A stretch of DNA of 64,000 bases from Dipylidium caninum. Its lineage: Eukaryota; Platyhelminthes; Cestoda; Cyclophyllidea; Dipylidiidae. Made by a program: the position numbers and the translations under genes. The stretch is taken from positions 124,001-188,000 of the forward strand of contig QEYB01000158.1 in assembly GCA_017562135.1 (NCBI GenBank), in the 5' to 3' direction. Positions 34,949 through 49,900 of the stretch are shown here, piece after piece. The notes beneath the pieces are model-generated. The model did no database searches. It had not been told where the DNA came from and worked only from the letters and a program-made list of their open reading frames with translations. Numbering within the stretch: position 1 is the first letter of the stretch; each line of letters starts with the position of its first letter.

Positions 34949-37900
34949 GTGAGTGTTTCTCGCAGGTTCACCCTAGGCTTCTCTCATCCCTAGTCATTTT
35001 GCTCTGAATAATTTTGGACGAATATTTCCGTTTCCTCTTTTTTTCATCTCCTTCCCCTGATTCCTCTAACTACCTGGTGTATTTTACGGCATTATTAGGG
35101 AGAATTCTTTGCCATGTGTTTTCTCTTTTCTCCCGCCCACATTGTTATCATAAAATGGTGCCTTCACCGTTTGCTTCTCGTAAAGTACGGATCATCATTT
35201 GCGTCTGCTTATCTTCCGTCATTTAATATTTCTCTCATTTGGGTCTTTCTTCTCCTTCGACCACGTGTTTAGAAACATTTCTCCTCAAACTAACGTCTTT
35301 TAATTTCTTCTGACCTCTCAATGTCTGTTCTTGGCGAACCGCGACATCGGCTGTCGATAGGACTCAAATTAGTCGAGCCAACCTCCACATGCGAGGAGGA
35401 GATCGCCTATTCGTCGCTTTCATTGTTAAGACAGCGTGTTTGGGGTACGAGGCCAAATTAAAAGTGAAATTGCAGTAGGGACGCGAGTTGAAGACAATTG
35501 TTGTCGTGTAACAAAAGGCTTTTTCACTTGAAGTCCTCTTCCACCTCACATTTCATTTCGATACAGTCCGACCGCTGGTCTGAGCCACTCGGTAATCGGA
35601 TTTTTCCACTCTTCGCCATAGGCGTTCTCGAATGGCCGATGTTTACATGCTCTTCGTGACTTTGAGTTCGCTTATGAAGGTAGCGCTTAATTTGTGATTA
35701 GACTGCTTACCAGAGGGCAATGTGGCTTTAGCACTCTCTTTCCGTAAAAATCGCAGTAGAATCTTGTGGACCCGACAATAATACTCTTTTCCTCTTCCAC
35801 TGGTCAGCCTCACTTTGTCAATGGAATGCGGAAAGAGAGTTCTGTTGTCCGAGTTGATGACGAGTTCTGCAATCGCCATGGAGTTGCTCTTATGCCCCAA
35901 CCTGATAGATCGGCCTAAGGCTTTGATCTCTCTCCCACCTTTTGCATTTTTGCCCCATTTCGCTCCCAAGTAATGGTTATTCGCGTGTTAGCCACACATA
36001 AAATACTCGCTACTGCGGCATAAATCGCTTGGACGCTTGCAGTACTTCAGAAAAGTGCATTTCAGCTTGTCATAGCTAGTAGGTATAGTTAGGAGAGGCC
36101 TGACGGTTAAGACAACTGCAACTACCTAGAGTTAACTTAGAGGCACAAGCAACCGATGGTAAGGGACTCTCGGGGACCTAAGAGACTTCATCTACGTGTT
36201 CTTCTCATGAAAAAGTGACACCGTCGAGTGTGTTAAGAAGACTTCTCGCTGGGTGTTGAAATAGAGCAGGTGGAATGTGCACCAAACCACTAGGGGTGGA
36301 GGATGGTTTTAGCGCACCAACCTTCTTTGAATGCAGCACAGCGCGTGCAAACGAGGTGGGAGGAGGTTAACAACAAAGACAAAGACCACCCACCTTCGTG
36401 CAAAGGATGAGGAAGTCCATTTCCCCTCTCCTCGTCAACATTATCTCTTTAATCAAAATCTCGTCTTATTTTGCGGTATAAGCGAACCTTTCTCATCGTC
36501 TTGTGTCGTGTTGAGTCTGCTCATCCACCTTCTCCAAGTTCTGCCTTAGTTGGTGTTTTTTCCGGCTCCTGGATAAGTCTACGTGGCTGAGCAGTCTCGT
36601 GTTGTCGAGGCGGATCCACCTACTGCACTTCTTTTCTCCCACCAAATAAAACGCATTTTTTTGTGTTATATAACAAAGTAGTCAGTCGGTTAATTCGCGA
36701 ATAAACTCTTATGTGTCTGTGTGCATCTCACTGCTGTGGCTGCGGCTTTGCCAGGCACCCGTAAGAAGAGAAGAACTTGGCCGAGAGAACATCCCAACGT
36801 AACTCGCATATATATTCACATTTTCCCGCTATCTTCTGCTCGCCGGAAACCTATTCTTGTGCATCTGCGACAACGACGATATTTGAGAAGCAGAACACAG
36901 TAAACTGTCTTCTTTGTTGTACCAGACCTGTTTGATTGGCCGCAGCATTCCCCCCTCCTTTTCCCATTCCAACCATTGTGGGTATGCAAGAAATGACGGA
37001 AGCATGGGCGGGCGCAAGGATAATGGAGAAGGCGACAGACCGGGGCGCGGACGGAGACGACACGAGGTGGAAGTGTGGAGGGTGGGTTTTCGAGCGCACA
37101 GCAGGTATCCGGACTCCTGTTATCTCCCAGTTCTTTTAGTGATCATTTATCCTCCGATTTTTTTGCACCCTTCTACACCCACCCTCGGCGCCTGCTGGAC
37201 TATGTTGGCAAAATAGTGTCTTTGCTGAGCTCAGAAAGCATAGACACACTCAGCTGGGAGTCGTCGCGTAGGAGGCATAGCGTCTACGTGTCCTTCGACC
37301 ACCTTCAAAAGTGGCAACCGCTAGGGCTTTTCTGAACGACTCTGCGACCTTTATTGTTGTCCAAACGGGGTAGTTAGAGTCTGCCTGCTTTGCGGTTGGC
37401 AACGAGCATTCGATCCGAAAGCACTCAAAGTTTATTGCTATAAAGGGTAATTTTGTTTGGTTAAGTACATTCGAGGCAGAGGAGGTGTACCTCAAAGTTA
37501 CTGTCAAGGCGTTTTGTGCGTATTATTACCCACCAATTGCCCAATTTCTGGCGACATTGAAGGCCTCTTTAGGCCGCATAAATTCAAAAACGGCGCCACA
37601 TCCTCATACGCAAATGGCGACTCTCCACGTAACCCATGTGGGGCGCTAAGGGCACAAAAAATGGGATTTCTGGACTAATCACTTAAATGCACTCAACAAT
37701 CGTCTATGCCCCACTTTTGTTCATTTCCGTTTCCTGATTTTCTCAGAAAATAATGCTACCGTAGCATTGTTTGCCGCACAACAATATCTCTGTCAAGATC
37801 GCGCCTCTGTGGCCTCGTGTAACTTCAACGCCTTAATCGCATTGTGGAGACCAGGTGTTCTGTGACGCCAACAGAGCTTTGTAATTTTGGCCATCTTTTC

Positions 37901-40900
37901 GACGCACGAGGCATCAACGTGTTCACCGTAACACCCGAGACCACACAGCGCCTCGGTGAGGAGCATGTCTTGGTGCGATAAGTGGGTGGCTGCTGAAAAG
38001 TTACGCCAGAAGACATGGACTGGTGGGAGTGCAGGAGGAGAGGGGAATCTGCAGACGCGCGGATCTGACGCGCCCAGACGAAACGCTCAGTATGCTGAGC
38101 CAGTTGAATGACCCAAGGCATGCTCGGCTGCATGTGGTTCAACACCACTTCGACCATCATCTGATATACAACCACTGGGTAAGGCTAAAACTCGGAAAGC
38201 CGGAGACCTGCGCGTAGGTGTATGCCCAATTTTGGTCATCAAAGCGGTTATCAGTGGTATGCCTCCACTGAATCGATACTCATCGGAATTTATTTGGGAG
38301 TGTTAACGTGATTAATGTCGAAAAATAAACATAATCCAAGACTAACGGGGTTAATGTGCGTCAGGTTGGTGTCAAAATATAGTGGCTCATGTTTATACGG
38401 CATTCGAGGCGGACGGACGATTTCGAAAGTGGGCAACATAATGGGACCTCATAGGTTGGTCTTCAACAGCACAGTTCCTCCTGTCCACTGATCTCCCCTC
38501 TTTGGGAAAAATCTCCTTGGCACACGGAACTGGTGTCTCAATTACCTTCTACGTAACTCCACTTTTTTTGCGACATTTAATTTAACCTTTCGGCCTACTT
38601 ATGGGAGGCTTAGTCTAAAAGGTGTAAGCACAAATGTGCTGTTCACCCACGAGTCGGCGGCCTCTCAATTGCCCCTTCCCCTCTCCCGAATGCTAAGAGG
38701 TGGGTGAATGACTGGTCGGAGGAACATTTAGCCATGTTAACCAAAACACACCTACCGGTAGATGCGTCGGCGATGAATGGGTTGCCAGTCGGTCTTAAGT
38801 TTGGCTGACTGTGTAAAAGACTAACCAAATGTTTGGTCTTGAAGACTGGAAGGACGTTAACAGTTTGCCTCTGCTTGGCTACAGGATGCGACTTTCACCA
38901 ATCCTATCTGCCTTAGGGCCACGCTCTGACCTTAGGGATACATAATAGGAAGTCTACACGTCTCTCTCTCTCTCTGTGTCTGTCTGTTTGTGTACATTGT
39001 CGTATAGCATCGAGTTTCTGTTAAAACATGGACAATTGTCGCCAATTTTTCCTTAACTTTTGCCCTCATTCCTGCTTGAATTTCTCCACGGTGTGCCAAG
39101 TTATTGTGTTTTCAATAATTGTTGTCTTTCGGGACGGACGAGGGCCGACAGATTTCGTTCTGCCCTCGGCTGTTTCATGTGTTATTGGGAGATTAACTGG
39201 CTTCGAATTTTGCCCCATGGTGCCTTAATTTATGTGACATGTATTCCATGTGGCTACTCCTCAAATTCTGTTCGGCTACCTGCCTGGAAGGTTAAATCAC
39301 CTAAGTGAGGCCGAATGAACCGACTTTGAATGGCCGATTGGCCAGCGACAGATTTACTTTTTGTAATAGCTCGTAATAGTCCACGTCTGGAACAAATCCG
39401 GCTATTTTTCACCAGGCTAACACCGTCCTGATGGAGGCGGAGGCGACAGTGTGTGATCGAGAGGAGTACCTGTCGTACCAGCAAACTCATGACGCGGTGT
39501 CGACCGACGGCGCGACGGAGAAACCGCCTGTGCGTGTACGCTCGCGCCACCGCTTTGTCCTGCGTCAACTCACGACCGGCGATTTGAGTCGCTTGAGGCG
39601 TTGCACTCCCTCCTCCACGACGTCACTGCCTCTGGCTCCGTCCAGCCTACCTCTCGGCCTTCATTTCATCGCACCCGTTGACTGGGGCCTTTGGACTTCC
39701 TCCGGCGCTCCTCTCAATTGCCGAAATGTTATATTTCTCGGTGAGTCTGCATCCGCCCTGACCACATTATTTAGCATACGTTTGATCTCCGTGACTCGTT
39801 AATTATTCCAACCCAGTCATCGCCATCGCTCCTGTCAGTGGATATGATGGCAATGATGAGGACGAAGGCCACTTTACACTAGAGTTAGGTAGCATTTTGA
39901 ACCTTCTCTTCAAACACCTCGACGCTTCTTTTGATGCTCTGCAATGGAAATGGAAAGAGCTGAGACTGAGAAGGAAGGTAACGCCTCGCCTGATTGTTAA
40001 AGGACGGTGGGGAGGGAATAAGGATTCATTTCCAGACCGCTCAATCCTTGTTTAAGGCTACACAAAAGCACGCATTTTATTTGGCAGCCGAAAAGAGGTG
40101 CAGTGCGTATAAATGTGTGTCGCACACCATGACACGAAACTATCCAGCCGCGAATACTTTTGGGGAGGTGGATGAACAGACGATGAGGAAAGGTTCGCTT
40201 GTACCGAAAATGAGTAAAGGCGTTGTTTGAAGAGGTGATGTTGGCGAAAAGTGCTGAAGTGGGCTTCCTGATCCTTTTGTCTTGGTTGGTGGCGTCCGCC
40301 CCCCCCTCCCGCCTCCTAGTGAGCCGTGTTGAATGAGATTCGAGGTGCAAGACTTGCGCCGCTATACTCACACTACTTGTAAACCGTCTTCATCCACACT
40401 GTGCTGCATTCAAGAAGACTGATGCGAGAATGCCACCTCTTCCGTGTTTCAACACCCTTTCCTGCTTCTAGTGGGTTTGATGCACACTAAACGTGTTCCA
40501 TCCCCACACCCAGCGGGAGGTCATCTCCAAACACACCCAGTGGCGACACTTTGTTATGGAGAAACGCGCGGGATGAACCGCCTTCTCTTTCGCGTTGGTT
40601 ATTTATGTTTCCCAAGGGTTGACCTGTCGTTCTGGCGAAATTCCTCATCGCCAGGCTCGATGCTCTCGAATGCCTGCTCACATTGGAGAAACAGTGATTA
40701 TTTTGAGTGTGATTTTGTGGCATCACATGTTTTAAGTACGAAATATAGCATAAATACCTTAAGGTGGCATTTGGCAGTGCACTGGCACACCAATCTTCGG
40801 GTGAAGGCTTCATTTGGGGACACCCCAGCCTCGGACAGTGAATCTCCTCCCTCTTTGTGTGGCCATGTTGATTTGCCACACCTTCATTAGCTTACTGCCT

Positions 40901-43900
40901 TGCCGCCGGTTGTAGTCGCACTTCGGACCTTAAGTGCAACTTTGCAGTGCTTTCGTCTTTGACCCTTCGTCACTAGTCAACATTCCTTATCCTTCTTTGG
41001 CCCGAGGTAGATGAACAGATTTGAAGTGCCGTCTGTAAATGTACACTGTTTAGTTTGCAAATTACCCTATAGTAACTCATGCAACTCGTCATTTCCTGGA
41101 GCCGGAACTGTCGTTCTCGGGGGGTTGAAACGTGTAAATCCGAAGTGACAAAAGCCCGGGGTTGACAAGACTACGCAGCTAGAAAGAGAGAGGAAGAGTG
41201 CGTGTGCAAGTAAAGGCCGAATTATTCTTCAAAACGTCTGGAGGCGGATTGAAACCTCTCTCAGTCAATTTGAAGTGGAATGCCATCTCAGACGTCCCTC
41301 AACCAGTCTAGACCATTTACTATTGAGCCATAGCTTGTAAGGTGGTTCGTGACTGCGCTTCCGTCGCGATAAATCCACCCGGAGACTCGAGTTCGTCTCG
41401 AGTCTCCTAACATCTTCATGGCATGACAGAGGGTATACTCGCCCAGGCCGGGACCAGTTCCTTTTTCCTTGCGCGTCACTACGGTCTCACAGGTGATTCT
41501 CAGATGATTAGACGGACATCTCACTCCTGCCACTTTAGCTTATACCGTGATGACTAAAACGATGGTGGAGACGCCCACATCGGTTGCTCGGGGAAAGACT
41601 GTAAATCGCTGGACAATTAGAGATAATGTTATTGTTTTTGTATCTCGATTGCTAACGATGGAAGTCTAAGCATTCATGGTAGATTATCCCGTTATTAGTC
41701 GGGAGGCATATCTTTAATAAAAGCGACAGTAAAATTAGTTTTAAATTCCTAATTTACTCAAAAAATAGCTGCAAAGCAAGTAGAACAAATAAGACTGTTT
41801 TTATTTAACAAAAAATCTAGCAGAATGCCAATTTTTTTCTCGCTTATCCGATAAGATGGAGTTGAAGTATAGTGAATTGCCCCCTCCTTGACTCACCTTC
41901 AGATACCATTGAATCAGTCTCGGGAATTGGCCATCACTGGCTCCGTCTCGACCGACGCAGGAGCTCGTCTACGCATCGCGTCGCTGGCGACGATTTTGAG
42001 TCCTTCTTCACATCTTCCACCACCACCAACGTCAACGAGGTCTACTTGCGTTTCGAGGACCCGGCATTGAGAAATACGTGGATAGGAGCAGTTAAGAGCG
42101 CTCTTGACGCAGAACAAGCTCGTTTCCAATCCAAATGCACATCATCCCGCGGCGCTACCGATGCTCGGATGTCTCCTGCTGTCAATAGTGGAATTGTGGT
42201 GGATAGACGGAGGCCCTTGGAACACAATTCTTCGGATGGTGACAACCTAAGGAGTTCGCTCCAGCGTGTACGCTGAGTTGTCCCCTTGCTGTTTATTCTT
42301 TGTGGCCCCGGAGAGCCTCGGTGAGAGAAATGAAGCCGAGGAGTGGAGGCCTCTGTCGTTAAGTCATTCCACTGTAAAGGGAATGAGGAACCCTACGATA
42401 ACCAGCACTTTGCCTGAACACGACCGGTCTCCCGTAGCTTTGGCTGAAGTGGAGTTTTTTCATCCCCGCTGGATAAAAGCAGCTTTTCTAAAACGAGGTG
42501 TCGAGTTTTGGCTTGAAAAGACACAAATGGATGAGGCGGAATAATCGAGGACGCATGAGTCTGTCGTAGACGAACCGGTCCCAGCACCTCCACTCCGCTT
42601 GTCTCTTGTCGATAGTTCAAGCACACGGTACAGCAGACAGTCGTCGCTGTTGTTTGGCGTGGAATTTACCGCGTCTCCACGATCTCGGGGACGGAGCTGG
42701 CGACAAATGAGACGTGGAGGTGTATTTTGTGTCTTCCAATCAACTTTACCTCAGAGTGGTCACGCTTTTGTTTCCCTTTTCAGCCTGTCACCCGTTGACA
42801 GTTGTGCTAGATGGAGAGGAGAGAGGGAGAGAGTCCCCCTAGGTAGGATGGCCAATCTGCCGCTGCGAGTCATTGTTTTAACCTGACAACATCGACCACC
42901 GGTCATTCCTGGGTAGATTAAATTGGCCCATCAATTTTTTTAGTGTTTGGCGTTTCGTTCGTCCGTTATCTCTCCAAAACTCTCACTCATTCCTTCTGCC
43001 TTGGCCTCTATGTGTGTTGAGAAATTTGTGGTTCCCGCCTCGTCATTGTTATTGTTTATCTTCTCGCCTTTGTCCCTCTTTTTCGTTTATTTGTTTTTAG
43101 AAACCAACCACAATGTTCTCGACTTTATTTGCTTTGACCGAAATCAAGTTGCTTCTAATTGGTTTAATATTTCTTTTTGCTTTATTCTCTTTTAGTTTTC
43201 TCAGGAAAACGAGTTATTTGTCAGCCATCAACGCCAAAAAAATCGTCTCAATCTCCTCTCAGTCTGCCCCGATGTGCAGGTTAGCCCGAGAGCCCTCATC
43301 CTCCCCCCCCCCTCGGTTCCTTTTTGGTTAGAGAGTGTTTCTCCCCTTGATCCCCTCTGGCATAGTCGTTCCTCCAAGAGAAGAAGGGGATAAGAGTATT
43401 TTTTTTGGTTTCCGTTGCTTCCATCACCTCGGATGCCATTAAACCTGCGAGTGTTTGCCACATCGAAGATAATCTGGACAGTCGGTGGGCCTCAACCGAA
43501 TGTTGGGATGTTGTGAAATAGCCGACTTCTTTCGCCTTTTGATACGCTCCACTTGTGTGAAACACGAGAAACCCGAAGGATTGAAAGTGCTTCTTGAAAG
43601 GTGTTTCTTTAACTCTGTTGACCCTGACACTCGCCTTGATCCTAACAGTCGAGACGGAAGGATAACGCGGCTACGGCAGACGCCAATTATTTGGGGTGAA
43701 ATCTCTCTTCGATAGCATCATCCGTATTACTTGCAGCCTTCAATCAGACTCTTCCCCTTGCCGGAGCTCGCACATACGATAACGATGTGTGAAACTAACT
43801 CAAGGTGATTCGAGGAGTGGAGGAGCAGAAAGTCACGGACGCATTAAGAGGCCGTTGGAGCCCATTCGCCACATCGCCTCAGTCGTTACTACAAAAACAG

Positions 43901-46900
43901 GGTTGCAATGGAGTTGGGAACTACCGCACTTCTTCGTTTTCCTCTTGGTAATCCAGTAAATACCATCTGTTTGCTTCCTTGCGTTTGTAGCTTGGCTACA
44001 GAAACACCTCTTCGAGTGAATGCGTGCGTCACCGGCAGCAAATAGCCGATCTCCTGCAGGCTGCAGAGAATCCCACTCTAGAGGCACCGCTAAATGCTCA
44101 ACGAGGGCTTCCCGAAGTCGTGCGGGACGAGGGCAGACGCCACTTTTTGGTCACCTGTCTCTCCCTCAAGACGGGACTTCGTGCCTCCATCGAGGATGCT
44201 GGTGGATCCTGGCAAATAGATAATGTGCGTCCCCCCTATCCTTCCCCTTCCGCTTTGAAAGGTCTCATTTGTCTTGGCGTCTTGTGCACATTTAGGGTCT
44301 TAAGGAGGGGTAACCGGCTTGACGCTTTTAGAGGAAATTAATAATTTTGTTTTCATTAAGAAACTACTTTCGTGTAGATATCGTAGGCCCTCCTCATCCT
44401 CGGCCCTTTCTCCTCCGCCTCCTCTTCCTCCTCGTCTTCCTCTATTTCCTCGTTTTCGTCGTCCTCCTTCCCCTTTCTCGGCCTTTTCCTCTTCCTCCTC
44501 GTCATCTTTCTCCTCGTTCTCGTTCTCCTCTTTCTCATCCCCCTCCTCCAAACCATCATAATCATCATTACTATTATCATTTTCCGATTCCTCTCATTCT
44601 TTTACCCCCCAAATCCGCCTGGCCTTTTTCATTTAACTTATATTCCTATTTACTCTGGACGAGTCGAATGGTAGTAATTCTCGCCATTGCGTCTCTCCTT
44701 CCTCTTGTGCTCCGGAGTCGTCTCTCACTCGTCTCTCCCCCTCCTCTCCTTCAGATTAGACGACGTAATTGGTTGCTAATAAAGTATTACAAATTGTGAT
44801 TTGTGGACAGACAGTTCGATTGTTGCTTTTGCTTTTGTTGGATTTCGGTCCGGCAGATCGGCAGATGGTCACTCTTTCGTTTTTGACTTAGAGGATCGAA
44901 TTTGAGTGAAAACCATATCAGATCTTGACTTTTTTCCCATGCAGTCCTTGGTTATGTCCCACAAACCGAAAATAAAGACAATTTTTTTAGACCAAGTCAA
45001 CAAATATGCTGTCTTTTCAGTCGGATAGTCCAGCTGCATTTGTTGCGCTTGAAAAGTTTTCTTTTCCTTACCTCTCTTCTCTAGCCGGAGCCATTCTTCG
45101 TCTCCTTCTTCCTCGCCACCACATCCGGTTGTGGTATTCGCCTGTCAGAAGATTTCTGTTGGAACCCCAATTCCTCCTTAATAGATAAAATGCTCTCCCC
45201 CGAGGTCTTTCGTCGTGTCCCCTGGCACACTCCCGACACCGCCGCCGTCTCTTCAGCTCCTCTCCAAGGCAGTAATCACCAATTGGGCTCGAAGACTCCG
45301 GCACCTCAACCGCCTCTCCCACTCAATCCCCACGGTTCGGTCATCCCTATACTTTCCAAATTGGCCAAATGTCGATCTGTTAGTTTACCCCCTTCTCCTC
45401 CCACCCAGCCTCCTTTCATTTGTCAACGCGTTGTCGGCTTTGCCTTGTAGGCCCTCTTTTCGATTGACTCCACTGTCCGGATGAACAACCTTTTCCTTGT
45501 CTTCCGCGTCGACAAGGTTCTCGCCGGTGGTATTAGCCAGACGGCTGAGAAGTACATGAAGGCTGTTGGTGGCATCAGGGACGCCGGCAACGCGCCCACC
45601 TCCAGTGATCTCAAAACCGGTGCTGCCTTGCATAAGTCTATGCAATCTTACTGCAAACTCCTTGGTCGCTATCGAATGCCCTTCGCTTGGGGCGCTAGGT
45701 AGGAGGCCAACGGCTGCATTTTCATCGGTGATTTGTTTAAATTATTGCTATTTTAGACACACTTTGTCCCCAACACAGGTGGTTATTCTCTAAAGAGACA
45801 ACTGTGCCCCTCTTCAAAATGGACTCTTCCAAAGTTTCCGAGACGGCTCTCCTCCAGTCTGTTCGTCAATTGGCACGTCTTCTGACCTTGTCCAAAGAGA
45901 CCACGTCAAATGAGGCGACCACGGCGCCATGCAGGACGGAGGTGGTGCTACCACAGACCCAAGCTGTCCTGGAAACCCTCGAGAAGTCTATCAAAGCGGA
46001 GGTATTGCCAATCCAGCTGCAGGCGGCAGTGAATGAGATATCGAGTGAGATTGTCTCTCGACGGCTGAATGGTCTGATTTCCTCCCAACTCGCGGCCTCA
46101 ACACAATCATCGCAGAGAGGATCGGGCAGTGGTGGTGGAGCAGATAAATCTGCAAGTATTAACCTTCTCCACGTTAATGACTTCTCGCCGGATGAGGTGG
46201 TCAAAGAAGTGGAGGTGTTTGCCACGCGGAAGGTGCGGACAATCACGGCACGTCAGTCGCATACAGTTTTTGACCGAGGTTGGTGACAAACTGCTACTTG
46301 CACTCCCATCTGGTGGCCTTGAATCCTCCCAGAGCATAGGCGGTGTTTTTAACCCTCTACTTGACTGTCTTTCCTTACGCGGTTGAGGAGACGTACGTGG
46401 CTTTTTTGTTGCGGACGTAATTGTCGCAACGGTTTTCCCCACTCCTTAGATATTTCGTTGACCCAGACTCCCGAGCCCCTGGGATCAAGCGACTGTGGTC
46501 AAATCTCTTCCTTTCACACATAACTGCGACATCTCATACGGCATTTCTTCCCACAGGAAACGGCTCTCGGGTCTGGTCGCCGTATGATTCACCATTTTAG
46601 TTGGAGGAATTAGTAGGAGCTAGACCCTGTACTCGACCTCGTCTGTATCACTTAGATCATCCTTGACGAGCATTACTGGTTTTGAGTGGCATTTTCTGGA
46701 GACTTCTGATCCTTACAGTGGCGCATTGCCGAAAAAGGTCTGCCCATTTTCCCTTACTTCACCGCTTCCACGGTTTCTGTTGAATTATCGGACCCATTGG
46801 GACGGCAGCGTTCGAGGCCAAAGTTCTCTTGGCACATAAGAAGCCGAAGACGAATTTCCCCCGGTTCCGGACTGAGTCTTTCATTTCTCCAGCACGATTA

Positions 46901-49900
46901 CAGATGCGTTGCCCTCTGGTCGACCTGTTTGCCTCACCAGATTAAGTGAGGCTAACATTTCTCGTAGAGTTTTGAAGTTGACTGGAAGGAAGAAGACCCA
47001 AGCCTTGAGTACCCTTGATGAAAACATTAAACTCCCACTTTCTTTCTTTCTTCCTTCTTTTCAACTAGTACTGACCGATGGAACTATCAACAGCGGTCAC
47101 AACAGCGCACGCATTAGTTCCATTTTCGGTGACAACAAACATTCTTCCCTCTCGATCCGCTCGGAGGCATCCACCACATCTTCCATCGCTTCCAACAGTT
47201 CTGCCGGGACTGGTGTTGAGTCAAGTTCCTACAGCCGCTTCCTCCGTTTCTCCTCAGACGGAGTGGCGGTGGAGTCATTGTCTGAGCCACCAACTGCGGC
47301 CGCGGTGGCGGCGGCAGCAGCAACCGCGGAGGCGGAGATGCTATTTTCATGTCCTCCGCTCGCCTTGGTCGATCCGTACCGGAGTTTCGTGCACACCCTG
47401 TACGTATATCCGCGTGCCCTCAACTTGGCGATCAAACACACCTTTGGAAGAGTGAGTTTTACCTCATCAATACCCTCTGCTGAAGAGATGGTTAGATGCC
47501 GGGGAGTTTCTCTCGATTTACCAACCACTCCACTTCATTTGCTTTCATTTACAACTCATTTTAATGTCACTCGTTTCACTTTATCCTTCGAGCCCGTTTA
47601 AAGTAGAAAGAACGCAGATATTAGGGATAGAGAGGTGCGCCGCGTGGAGGAGTTTGATATTTGGTGGCTCAAAAACCGGTTTTCTCAGGGTCTGAGCCCT
47701 CGAAACCGTGCATTGCGTCCACCTGATGTTACTTCACTCTTCTTCGTAGGCAAGAAATTTGTCCTGCTTCATAGAGCTGCGGGATAGTGATGCGGTGGAT
47801 GCAAAACCGTTGAAGGTCTTCTATACTCGACCCTCCCTCCTCCAGCCCTCATTCGACACCTGGTTCAATACCGCTGTGGTGCACCACGACGCCTCGCCCA
47901 CCTTTCTTGACGAGGTGAGTTGCTTCAAAGCTCCTCTATTCCACTTCCACCTCCTTGTGACACTGAAGTGGTGACAAATAACTTTGGTAATTTCAAGACT
48001 ATCAGTAAAGTGCCTTCCATTTGCGCGCCTTCCACCTAGGCTAAGGTGTGTCTGCCCATTGTGCTCACCCGGCGGCACCATCTCCTCTTCCGCTTCTACC
48101 ATGTGCGCTGTGATATAACATCGAATTCCACGGAGAAGAATAATTCGGCGAAAAAGCCCCTCGAATCCCCCACAGGTTTCGCCTGGATTCCCATCTTGGA
48201 TGATGATGGAAGGTGGGTTCTCGCGAGGTCATTCTCTTTTACTATTCCCCTGAATTTTAGTCATTTCTTAACTTTACTTTAGGACTTTTTCTGTTTGCAT
48301 GTTCTTGAAGTCCTTTGACTTAATTTATTTGAGAAAAATTTTTCATTACTCTTTTCTAGCCTCGTCTCCGGCACCATTTCCCTCCCCATCTCTCAGGACC
48401 TTCCCAGAAATTACCTTGGCGCGACAACTGCTGTGAGTAAACATACTTCCATCCACCAATCCATCCATCTCTTCCATGTTTGATCCTCTTTTGGTTCTGC
48501 CTTTGCTTCAAAAGCTTCCCAATGCTCACCGACGTTTATCCAGCCATCAGTCGTCTTCCATGAGCAACGGCTTTACTTTCAATACGTCTACTGCGGTGGA
48601 AGTGGAGCCTGCTTGGTTGGACAATAAGAGGCCCCTCTTCACGGTCGCCCTGGAGCCCGTCTCCACAGTGTACAGTCTGGACCCGAAATTGGCTCGATTC
48701 TTCGACGCGTGTGCGCGCAAATTGGCCGTCTACACGGGAAGCCTTGATGCCACCACCAGCGGGACGGGGACAAGACAGTGTGTAGGTCTCGCGCCTCTCT
48801 TATCTACCCCTTTGGAATTCTTTCGACCTAGACCTGATCCAGGACACTGATCCGTGCTTTTGGACTGAGTTGAATTGCGTTGTGAGGTCTAATGCTCTGC
48901 GACCCCGTCGACGGCACTTCATTCCGCCTTGCACTGATCCGACTTTCACTTTGGCACTAGCGTCCCGTAATTCTCGGGCGTCTTCTCTCACTAAGAGGAT
49001 TTCTTGCAGAGCAGATGGTGGATTTCCGACAATCTTGACATTTTTGAACATTTTCACTACCTGTCGATTGAGAGTCGGGGGCAGGTGAGCTTCCGCTTGG
49101 TTGACATTCCATGACTAGTCCACTCTTTTGTTATCAGTGCCTCCGGAGGTCCCGATTCAGCCAAATAGCTCCCTCCTTCCAGGCGAACCCGAGATGACAA
49201 CTAAAGCATCTAATTTTTTTTTCTTCGTACTGACTGACTTACGCCTGTAGGCTCACTTGAAAGTGCTGGCGAACTTGGCTTCGATATCTCCTGTGATTCC
49301 GCCGGGTCGGCAATCTTCCTCACAGCATTATTCGCCTCCCCTCACCATTTATGGAGTTTTCATTAGCTCCAGCCCCCTCGCAGCCCTAACGGCCTTATAA
49401 AATGAATTTTTCCGTTCCTTTTCAGGGCAGTCGCCCCTTCGCCTCGGACGGTAGATCAACCACACCCTCACGACCCCCTCTCCCTGTCGGAAGCACTTCC
49501 CGCTGCGACACTACCACGGGCAAGTTGCTCTGCAACGCCATCAAATCCCTACTCTTGGTGGAGACCCACGCATTAGTTAAATTCTTTCCTGCCCTGGCCA
49601 ATCAGATTCTCGAGGTGCTGTTGGTCAGCTCCTCGATGAGTCAAGTGGAGTCAACCACAACTGATGCGATAGCGGATTTCGGTCATTGGTTAGTGATGTG
49701 CCAAGATATGGTGGCTGGCGGCGCCTGCGACCTCGCCAAAACAGCCGTGGGGTGAGTGCTTATTTCTTGGCACCGTGCTACTAATTTCTATATTAGTAGC
49801 ACGTGTTTATGATCACATTGTTGAATCATCGCAACCTTATAAATTTTGATATCTTGGCGGATCTTTTGGAGGGCCTTCTAATAAAAAACCTCTGTTTGAA

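Noticed and set aside
37825..38175. Minus-strand frame of 116 codons
   Set aside because: It overlaps a plus-strand segment that may be a DOCK exon; the frame breaks about halfway in coding appearance and no family was recognised.
44300..44799. Long frames on both strands through a CT-rich tract
   Set aside because: They are produced by a pyrimidine-rich simple repeat in a DOCK intron and sit between two exons whose phases already match.
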